A stretch of 46,500 nt of DNA from Antedon mediterranea. Lineage: Eukaryota > Echinodermata > Crinoidea > Comatulida > Antedonidae. The stretch spans positions 40,811,804-40,858,303 of the forward strand of contig NC_092671.1 of assembly GCF_964355755.1 (NCBI RefSeq). The letters run 5' to 3'. Shown one piece after another: positions 23,401 through 35,400 of this stretch (the stretch's first letter is position 1; every line of letters begins with the position of its first letter). The notes under the pieces are model-generated. The model was not told where the DNA came from, did not search any database, and worked only from the letters and a program-made list of their open reading frames with translations. The position numbers and the translations under genes were made by a program.

Positions 23401-26400
23401 GGACCAGAACAATTTCCAAGACAGACTTGATGCACTTCAGGTTGAATTTCCAAACAAAACTTTGCTTTTCCACAATTTCAGCAAACCAGTCAACATTCTT
23501 TATTATTTTCATTCTTGTTTTGATCTGTTACTATACCTTAACATATTCTTTTATTTTCAATATTACCTTTATCTATCATGATTCACATTTTATTTATTCT
23601 ATTCTTTATTATTTTCATTCTTTTTCTGTTACCTTTATCTACCATTTATTAAAGTTATTTTAGCCTATTCTATTTCATTCTTATTCTGTTACCTTTATAT
23701 ATCATGTTTAATTCTAGCCTATTCTATTTCATTCTTATTCATGTTTCATTTTTTATTTTAGCCTATTCTATTTCATTGTTATTCTGTTACCTTTATATAT
23801 CATGTTTAATTCTAGCCTATTCTATTTCATTCTTATCATTCATGTTTCATTTTTTATTTTAGCCTATTCTATTTCATTCTTATTCTGTTACCTTATTCTT
23901 CATCCATTTTAAAGTTATTTTAGCCTATTCTATTTCATTCTTATTCTGTTACCTTATTCTTCATCCATTTTAAAGTTATTTTAGCCTATTCTATTTCATT
24001 CTTATTCTGTTACCTTATTCTTCATCCATTTTAAAGTTATTTTAGCCTATTCTATTTCATTGTTATTCTGTTACCTTTATATATCATGTTTAATTCTAGC
24101 CTATTCTATTTCATTCTTATCATTCATGTTTCATTTTTTATTTTAGCCTATTCTATTTCATTCTTATTCTGTTACCTTATTCTTCATCCATTTTAAAGTT
24201 ATTTTAGCCTATTCTTTTATCACTATTTTTGAGAAGCGTTTACTGGTTTGTTGATATGGTTGTGGTTCATTTATCATTGCAAAGTATTGCTGGGAAACTC
24301 ATGCATTTTAACCACCCTTGCAATGCTCCATTTTCATACTTTCCAAACTATACTCTTCTTGTTTGTGTTGTTTTTATTTATGGTAGTAATGTTCTGTTCT
24401 AATGTGTGCTTTTTAATGTTTTATGTTGCATGTATACTATTCTCTCTCATTTCATCCAGTTGCTAATTTATCATACATAATCACTTTGCTAAAATACAAC
24501 AAATCATACCATATTAACTTGCATAACATAGATTGATGGCAAGTGTTGGGAACATCCATTTGTAAACACATAAATTTCATTCATATTTATTTTATATTAT
24601 TATGATCATCAAGTAGAACCGCTTTTATTCAATAAAACAAAAGGCAAACTGTACAGAAAACAATAATAGGCCACATGCTTACCTTAAGCAAGGATTAGCT
24701 AAAGAGGCATGGCAATAATGATAAAACAAATTTGATATCAAAAATATATTCCATCAGAACAAAATTGTAAAGACTTCATCTTAATTGATTCAACTTCAAC
24801 TAAAATATTTAAAGTAAACAGTACAAATAGCAAATAGCATTAAATCAACAAGGATGGTTTTTTGTTTCTAGTCCAATTGGTTTTTGTAAACTTTTCTTTC
24901 TGCTCTTAAACTTGACAAGGGTTGTTAAAATATTGGTGCTTCTATGTGCACATTCACATGTTGTGTACTATTACACATGAATTTGTTTGTGTATGTCCAC
25001 ATAGAATGGAATTTGTTGCTGCTCGCTCTCATGGAAACATAAGTTACACTAATTGCTTTTAAGACTAACATTGTAATACATTTATTGTAATTGGTATGGA
25101 AATCATAGCAAATATTTACAGTAATTTTGTCATTTTGTTTATGATTATCATCATATTAATGCTTTTGTGAATTATTCTGATGAATCATTGGTTTATGAAT
25201 TGTTACACCATTCTTGTATAACATTGTTTGAGATGTAATTTAGATGGTAGTTGCTGGTTTTGCTGCTCATACTGACCTTGAAAGATCACATGAAATAGCG
25301 AATGAAGTACGCAGACTGACAAAGCAGTTAAAAGAATGTCAAGGGTTGTCTACTATGTACAACAACAGAGAGCGACTCTTTGAAATGCCTCAAACTAATG
25401 TAAGTACAAGATTCTATGTACAACAACAGAGAGCGACTCTTTGAAATGCCTCAAACTAATGTAAGTACAAGATACTATGTACAACAACAGAGAGCGACTC
25501 TTTGAAATGCCTCAAACTAATGTAAGTACAAGATACTATGTACAACAACAGAGAGCGACTCTTTGAAATGCCTCAAACTAATGTAAGTACAAGATACTAT
25601 GTACAACAACAGAGAGCAACTCTTTGAAATGCCTCAAACTAATGTAAGTACAAGATACTATGTACAACAACAGAGAGCGACTCTTTGAAATGCCTCAAAC
25701 TAATGTAAGTACAAGATACTATGTACAACAACAGAGAGCGACTCTTTGAAATGCCTCAAACTAATGTAAGTACAAGATACTATGTACAACAACAGAGAGC
25801 GACTCTTTGAAATGCCTCAAACTAATGTAAGTACAAGATACTATGTACAACAACAGAGAGCAACTCTTTGAAATGCCTCAAACTAATGTAAGTACAAGAT
25901 ACTATGTACAACAACAGAGAGCGACTCTTTGAAATGCCTCAAACTAATGTAAGTACAAGATTCTATGTACAACAACAGAGAGCGACTCTTTGAAATGCCT
26001 CAAACTAATGTAAGTACAAGATACTATGTACAACAACAGAGAGCGACTCTTTGAAATGCCTCAAACTAATGTAAGTACAAGATACTATGTACAACAACAG
26101 AGAGCGACTCTTTGAAATGCCTCAAACTAATGTAAGTACAAGATACTATGTACAACAACAGAGAGCAACTCTTTGAAATGCCTCAAACTAATGTAAGTAC
26201 AAGATACTATGTACAACAACAGAGAGCGACTCTTTGAAATGCCTCAAACTAATGTAAGTACAAGATACTATGTACAACAACAGAGAGCAACTCTTTGAAA
26301 TGCCTCAAACTAATGTAAGTACAAGATACTATGTACAACAACAGAGAGCGACTCTTTGAAATGCCTCAAACTAATGTAAGTACAAGATACTATGTACAAC

Positions 26401-29400
26401 AACACAGAGCGACTCTTTGAAATGCCTCAAACTAATGTAAGTACAAGATACTATGTACAACAACAGAGAGCGACTCTTTGAAATGCCTCAAACTAATGTA
26501 AGTACAAGATTCTTGTAACCTGTTACTCTGAATGTGCAGGTAGTTACTTACTGTGAGTACTTTTCTCAAATCATTTATTGTCTTTATTTAAGTTTTCAAC
26601 TTGAATATTTAGACAAAATTAGGCTATCAACCAAAATAAGTATTTCTTGAATTTGGGTAGCAACCTATTTAACTCGTCGTGACAGAGTCAAAACATCATC
26701 CTTAAATCTTCAGGTCAAATTATTGTTTTTATTTATAATATTGCATATTTTACATGTTTAAATTCATTTTATTTTAGTATGATAAATTATCGAAGCTTAT
26801 CAAAGATTTTGAGCCCTTCAAAAACCTTTGGATGACAGGCTCTGATTGGTTGAAATGGTATGATAGTTGGATGAATGATCCAATTACAAGTATTGATTCT
26901 GAGCAGTGTGAGAAACAAGTCATGGACTCTTTTAAAACAATGCATAAATGTGTAAAGATCTTCAAAGACATACCTGGTAAGTCAAATGAACAGAAGGAAC
27001 ATATAGTATGTTGTACGTCACCTAGCCATTTGTAAGCATTGGTTGCATTACTTTTCAAAAGAACAAGGCCAACAGCCATAAGTCGCGTGCTAAAACGCAT
27101 AGTGATACCGGACCGACCGACCGACATAGTGAACTATAAACGCTACTAAAAACAGCATTTGGAAATGAAATGTGACCAATAAAAAGATCACAACCAAAGC
27201 AGTCTTTTTTGTACAGTGTTTATTGAGATATAACTGTAAAAGTAGAGGAGAATAATGGCAAATATTTGAAAAGAATATGCTTTTTTTAGGTGTTCAGTTA
27301 ATAGCACAGAAGATTCGGAGTGATATAGATGACTTCAAGCCATTTATTCCACTAATCCAAGGACTTCGTAACCCTGGTATGCGTAGTAGACATTGGGAAC
27401 TACTGTCTGGAGAACTTGGATTTAAGATTATCCCAAAGGCATCATTGACATTCAAGAAATGTTTAGACATGAACCTTCAACAACACATTGAAAAGATTTC
27501 AAAAGTTGCAGAGGTTGCTGGCAAAGAATACTCCATTGAACAGGTTAGTCTTTTACGTTTAGTGTATCATTTGTTATTGCATATTGTTATTGCATATTGT
27601 TATTGCATATTGTTCAAGTTATAATTCCAGGAAATATTTATAATATATAGAAAATATGTACATATAACCTATTAATTTTTAAACTGTATTAAAGAAGTTG
27701 ATGTTTTTTATGCTGTAATTCAAGGTGGAAATTGACGTATTAAAATCCCCAATTATTATGAATAAATTTATTTGCATTTAATGTACTGTAGGCCTTAGAT
27801 AAGATGGAATCTGAATGGAAACCAGTCTTATTTGAGATAATGGAATACAAAGACACTGGTACATTTATAATGAAAGGTTCTGATGAATGTACACAACTAT
27901 TAGATGATCATATTGTAATGACTCAAAGTATGTCATTCTCACCTTACAAGAAACCCTTTGAAGACAGAATTAACACATGGGAGTCCAAACTCAGGATGAC
28001 ACAGGTATGATGATTTTCAGCCGTTAGCATACAGTATATTCTTTTATGCGTATTGTACACTACAGGCAGAAGTGAATTTGATGAAACACTTATTCCTCTA
28101 ATTGTTCTATTACCAAAGTTTGCATTGCAGATAGTGTATGTTCCTCATGTCAGCCTTTGTCTAAAACACTTTAGTTTATTAAACACAGTATGTTTCTAAA
28201 AACGAAAATATGTACTCATGTTGTTTGTAATCAAGTTGTTTTTTAGTTATCCGCTTAGTAGCGGATAACTCCTTGTAACTGTATGAAATCATCTTTTTTT
28301 TTTTTTTTTTTTTTTTTTCTGTATTATTCTTTCTTTCTGTCAATTTTGTGTCTCGCGTATCTCAAAAACTTGTAAACAAAACATTTTATAACTTTGTCAA
28401 CATGTGGGCATTCACGTGAAATTGTGCACCTCCTATTGTGAATGACGTCATAATTGCGCAAGGTGATTTACGCGCGTTTTAACGAATTTCGCGTAATTAA
28501 CATAGATCGAAAACCATATAGCAATTTAAATTGAAACTTAACAAAAGTTTAATTTATATCTTGCGCTAACTGACTGTGGAAAAAAAATGGCATGTTTCAC
28601 AAGAAGTTACACGCGCACGGGCGTTTAAAATTTCAAAATGCGAAAAATCAATTTCTAATCAACTTTCTACGCGTTTCATGTCATTTTGAGCATGTCAAAA
28701 ATTCCCACGCGCGCGCATATTTTTACTCGCACGGTCCGCACGTAGCGTTGAAAATAATTTTTTTTCGCTTGATTCATGTTTTTCCAGCTTTTTCTGGTAA
28801 TTTTACCAACTTTTTAACAATTTTGACCTAAAATTACGTCATACGGGCACATCCAATTGGATAATTTACGTGCGTTTTTGATGAAAAAGTTTAAAAATTT
28901 GTCAAAATTCGTCAAAATTATGCCTTTTTTTAAACATTCATAGATTCTAAACTACGAGGTGAACTTTTTTTAAATTATATATTCTGGAAGTTGATGAGTT
29001 GTAGATATGGAATCATGCATTAATATGGCTAATCGGACATTATAACGTCATCGTATGGCCACGCGAATATAAAATATAGGATTTTTATATCTTTCGTCAT
29101 AGCGCATCACATTTAATAGAGCGCATCTCCACTTATCCGTTTTTTATTTTCACCCCGATTTTGATATTGTCTAGGTGAATGAACTATCTTTCGCATGAGT
29201 TAAAAATATTTTAATTTTTATGACGTCATCATGTCGAAAATTGTAAATAACGTGGGTCACTTATTTTCATCTTTACAGTAAATTTCAATCTGTTATAGCT
29301 CATCAGAATAAAAAGTGATAATCATGATTAAAACGTTTTCTGGAAGCTATGGGATTGTAGATACGAATTCATGTAAACATTTTGCCAATCGGATGTTGTG

Positions 29401-32400
29401 ACGTCATCATATGGCCAGTTGAATAAAAAAAGTTGTATTTTCATATTTTGCGTAATAGTTCATCACATTTAAAAGGGTGCGCATCTATATTTTACGTATT
29501 CAAATTTCTTCTACACGTTAATATGTTGTTCCTAAGATAATTTCCTTCTGAAATTGCTATCTAAGTGTTTCATTTTGATACCGTCGCCATGTTAAAAATT
29601 GGAATAAATGGCGGGTCCCGTAATTTCACCTTTTCTACACTGTATGTAATATGTATGCAGATTATACTGTAGTGTTTGCATGTATACTATATGACACAAA
29701 ATTGACAGAATTCAGCACTAACAGCATATCATATTCTTCAGTTCTTGTCATAATGCCATAATCTTTATCTGTGTGCAATATTCCAACGTATGACGTGCAC
29801 GTGGCGTTTGTCGTGGTGCGGATAACTAACTCGTCAAAGTGACGAGTTTCATGTCTAGTTTTTATTTATTATTATAATTATATATATATATATATATAGG
29901 ATGTATTAGATGAGTGGTTACTGTGTCAAAGGTCATGGTTATATTTAGAGCCAATCTTCAGTTCAGATGATATAAATCGTCAGTTACCAGTGGAAGGTAA
30001 ACGATATCAGACAATGGACAGAATGTGGAGAAGGATTATGAAAAGTGCAAAAGAAAACCCACAGGTGAATTATAGGGAGTATGCTTTTAAATCATACTTT
30101 GTAGTTAGTGACTGCTTAATAGAAAAACTGTGTAAACTGATCAAATTTGTCTCTTCTTCTAGATTACATTTAAACTTTGTTATCCAACCATAGGAAAACT
30201 CTGTTGGCCTATCAAATGTGCACACATAAAATAAATAAGAAATTACATTTAAACGTTGTTATCCAACCATAGGAAAACTCTGTTGGCCTATCAAATGTGC
30301 ACAAATAAAATAAATAAGAAATTACATTTAAACTTTGTTATCCAACCATAGGAAAACTCTGTTGGCCTATCAAATGTGCACACATAAAATAAATAAGAAA
30401 TTACATTTAAACTTTGTTATCCAACCATAGGAAAACTCTGTTGGCCTATCAAATGTGCACACATAAAATAAATAAGAAATTACATTTAAACTTTGTTATC
30501 CAACCATAGGAAAACTCTGTTGGCCTATAAAATGTGCACATAAAATAAATAAGAAATTACATTTAAACTTTGTTATCCAACCATAGGAAAACTCTGTTGG
30601 CCTATCAAATGTGCACACATAAAATAAATAAGAAATTACATTTAAACTTTGTTATCCAACCATAGGAAAACTCTGTTGGCCTATCAAATGTGCACACATA
30701 AAATAAATAAGAAATTACATTTAAACGTTGTTATCCAACCATAGGAAAACTCTGTTGGCCTATCAAATGTGCACACATAAAATAAATAAGAAATTACATT
30801 TAAACTTTGTAATATTACAACCATAGGAAAACTCTGTTGGCCTATCAAATGTGCGCACATAAAATAAATAAGAAATTACATTTAAACTTTGTTATCCAAC
30901 CATAGGAAAACTCTGTTGGCCTATCAAATGTGCACATAAAATAAATAAGAAATTACATTTAAACTTTGTTATCCAACCATAGGAAAACTCTATTGGCCTA
31001 TCAAATGTGCACACATAAAATAAATAAGAAATTACATTTAAACTTTGTTATCCAACCATAGGAAAACTCTGTTGGCCTATCAAATGTGCACACATAAAAT
31101 AAATAAGAAATTACATTTAAACGTTGTTATCCAACCATAGGAAAACTCTGTTGGCCTATCAAATGTGCACACATAAAATAAATAAGAAATATAACATTTA
31201 CAAAGAATGATAATAAGATGTATGTCACAATTAAATATTACAATATTTGTATACAGTATATACAATTTAATAATGGTCAAAAATTTCATTTAATTTCATT
31301 CCTGTAGGTTATCTCTCTGTGTCCAGATGCTAGACTGTTAGAAAACCTTAAAGAATGCAACAAACTTCTTGATCAAGTTCAAAAGGGATTAAGTGAATAC
31401 TTAGAGACTAAGCGTGCATCATTCCCAAGATTCTACTTCCTGTCTGATGATGAATTGTTAGAGATTCTTTCTCAGACTAAAGATCCAACAGCAGTTCAGC
31501 CGCATTTGAGGAAATGTTTTGAGAACATTGCTAGGGTGAGCATTTCCAAACAATCTGTATTTATATATATATATACACTAAAAAATGTAATAATTCTAGT
31601 AATGAGCGAAAATAAGATATTTGTTTTTTATTCACAAATAAAGTGTTTTATTTAAATATTTGTTACAGCTTCGTTTTGAAGATGATTTAAAGATAACTCA
31701 AATGTTCTCTGGAGAAGGTGAAATGGTACCATTCTGTGAAACACTCTATCCAAATGGAAATGTAGAGGATTGGCTACTAGAAGTTGAACGGGTAATGAAA
31801 GAAAGTTTAAAGAATGTTCTTGGAGAATCCATTGTCAAATACCCAGAGGTGAGCACAATTACAATATAGTATAGTATAATAATAGTATTTTAGTTAGAAG
31901 GGAAAGGAGAACACATAATGGCTTTGAAACAGAAAGGTGGCTCTTTAAAGTTCAATCAGTGAATATTCTGTTTATTATACAGGAAAAAAGAACTGATTGG
32001 GTTCTTGCATGGCCAGGGCAGATTGTGATTGCTGGTTGCCAGGTGTACTGGACACAAATGGTGGAAAATGCTATCAAAACAAGTACACTCAAAGATCTTC
32101 ATGAAGTCCTAAAGGAACAGGTAAGATTAAGTTTTTAATATAATTTTCACTGTAAATATATGAAATCTTTGCAATTTGTATATGCAAGTTGTGTATTATG
32201 TTTTCATAGATCAATGATTTGGTGAGTCTAGTGCGTGGTAAACTGTCCAAACTTGCTCGTATGATGATGTCAGCTTTGATTGTAATAGAAGTGCATGCTA
32301 GAGACGTAGTTGGCAATATGTGTTTAGAAGGTGTCAGCAACCTTAATGACTTTGAATGGATTAGTCAGCTCAGGTAATCAATATTACAATAATCACAATA

Positions 32401-35400
32401 ATCATCAATATCATCAAAGTAGCATCTAATAATTTGCAATTTAATCTTTTTTCTGATATAAGTTTCAAATTGTATTGAGCAAGAATATCCTTTGGCCCCT
32501 TTTTCTCAAAACCTCTCTGGACTTGAAGTCAAATTGTAATAATATCATTGTCATGATCTGTGTGTACTGAAAGATGACCATTCTATTTCCTATCTAATAA
32601 AAGGTCAAACTTTGAAACTTTCTTTTAAACAATTATACACTCCCTCTATTCTGTAAAGAAACTGGGGTTATGGAGTGTCTAGACTTGCTTATTATTTCTT
32701 CATAAAAAAAAACAAATTTAAAATGAATAATGACATTTTTGGTGTATAAAATCAAAGACAGCTTAACATTGTTATTGTAGGTATTATTGGATTGACAATA
32801 ATTTGTATGTACGTGCAGTTAATGCTGAATTTGAATATGGCTATGAGTATCTTGGAAACTCTGGTCGGTTGGTAATTACTCCACTAACAGATCGATGCTA
32901 TTTAACACTTACTGGTGCACTTCATCTTAAATTTGGTGGAGCGCCAGCAGGTCCAGCTGGCACAGGAAAAACTGAAACAACTAAGGTACTGTATGATAAC
33001 ACACTTTAAACTAAATTAACAATAAAATTATGTTTTCTCATTTAAATGATATTAGACTACTTAAATTGCCAGGTAAAGCTGTATGGTTTGTCAGATTTTT
33101 CTTGAAGTTCATTTTTATATATTTTTATTACTACAATGTGCCAATGAAAGTCAAATTTTCTATTGTTTTTGACAAATAACATTTTACTGTAGCCATGAAA
33201 CTATAGTTTAACTTTTGATTCATGTGCTTGTTTTAGGATCTTGGAAAAGCCCTGGCCATTCAAACAGTTGTTAACCCTAACCCTAACCCTTTTGATTCAT
33301 GTGCATGTTTTAGGATCTTGGAAAAGCCCTGGCCATTCAAACAGTTGTTAACCCTAACCCTAACCCTTTTGATTCATGTGCTTGTTTTAGGATCTTGGAA
33401 AAGCCCTGGCCATTCAAACAGTTGTTTTTAACTGTTCTGACCAACTAGATTTTATGGCTATGGGAAAATTCTTGAAAGGTCTTGCTAGTTCTGGTGCCTG
33501 GGCTTGCTTTGATGAATTCAATCGGATTGATATTGAAGTTTTGTCTGTAGTAGCTCAGCAAATTACTACCATCCAAAAGGCTCAGCAACAAAAGGTACAT
33601 TACTTATACCATTTAAATATTAAATAATAATATTATTATTATTATCTTTGTTTTTAAGTCTATAAATGGCATGGCTCCTGAATATATTTCTGACATGCTT
33701 AGGCTGTATGTTCCCGGACGTAATCTGCGTTCTAGTGACTCGCTGGTTCTACATCAGCCTAAGTCTCACCACTCATGGGGTGACAGAGCATTCTCCGTTA
33801 CTGCTCCTCGTCGGTGGAATGCTCTACTGAGCTCTATAAGATTTTGCAAAACTGTTGATACTTTTAAAAAATCATTAAAAACACATTTATTCATTAAGGC
33901 ATATGGAAATCATGAGGTTTCTTAAAGTTGTTTAGACTTAGAATTGTTTTGTATACCTTTTCCTGGCCAGCATTTTCTTTGGGGTGCCTCTGTCTTGGTT
34001 GTTGTCTCTGAGCACCCGGTCGTCTGTGGCAAGGCAAATGTGTATCCTGCTCCTTTGTTTGGTCACCTAGGTAGGGGTCCGGGATCGCGACAGAACGACA
34101 ACGGATGGGGACCCTCCAAAGAAATTGCATTTTATTTGTCAGGAATTTGTATGATTTATTTATTTTTTATTTTTAAATGCGCCTTGAGCACTCTGGAGTG
34201 GTATGTGCGCTATAAAAATCTTATTATTATTATTATTATTATTTGGGTCAACCGGCTCAGCTACAGTGATTTAGTTCACTTAGGTTGACCCTTGTCTCCC
34301 CAATTTCAGTTTTTTTTGTTTTGTATATACTTAATACTTAAATAGACCAAATAAATAATGAAATGAAATGAAACTAATTAGCAACAAAATAATAGGGTTC
34401 ATCAAAATTTATTGACATACTATTTAGATGAAAGGTTTAGAAATAAATTTAAAGGGGTATCTCACATAAATTAATTTGTTTAATAGGTGGATCGTTTCAT
34501 GTTTGAGGGGATGGAGATTGCCCTCAAGAGTTCATGTGCAGTCTTTATTACCATGAACCCTGGCTATGCTGGCCGTACAGAACTTCCAGATAACCTCAAG
34601 GTAGGTACTGTAAGGTCCATGTTTGTTTTTCGGATTGTTATAGTCTATATAATAATAGGGAAGGTATGGAGACAATGGTTATTTTTGAAAACTCCTACTA
34701 TGCAGTTGCCATATATAGTATTACATTTTATTAGGAGTATAACAACAACAACAAAGTCACCATATAATGATTGTCTTTTTGCAGGCATTATTTCGTCCTG
34801 TAGCTATGATGGTGCCAGACTATGCTATGATTGCTGAGATTTCACTGTATTCATATGGTTTTAGTGATGCGAAAGTTCTAGCTAAGAAAATTACTACTAC
34901 ATTCAAACTCTCTTCTGAACAACTTAGCTCACAGGTAAAATGACTACTACATTCAAACTGTCTTCTGAACAACTTAGCTCACAGGTAAAATGACTACTAC
35001 ATTCAAACTCTCTTCTGAACAACTTAGCTCACAGGTAAAATGACTACTACATTCAAACTCTCTTCTGAACAACTTAGCTCACAGGTAAAATGACTACTAC
35101 ATTCAAACTCTCTTCTGAACAACTTAGCTCACAGGTAAAATGACTACTACATTCAAACTGTCTTCTAAACAACTTAGCTCACAGGTAAAATTACTACTAC
35201 ATTCAAACTCTCTTCTGAACAACTTAGCTCACAGGTAAAATGACTACTACATTCAAACTCTCTTCTGAACAACTTAGCTCACAGGTAAAATGACTACTAC
35301 ATTCAAACTCTCTTCTAAACAACTTAGCTCACAGGTAAAATGACTACTACATTCAAACTCTCTTCTAAACAACTTAGCTCACAGGTAAAATCATAATATT

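Noticed and set aside
33236-33366. Two extra copies of the exon 24 start as alternative exons
   Set aside because: Each is only 36 bases of exon followed by telomere-like sequence without a clear donor. Only the third copy continues into the full exon, and it fits the frame.
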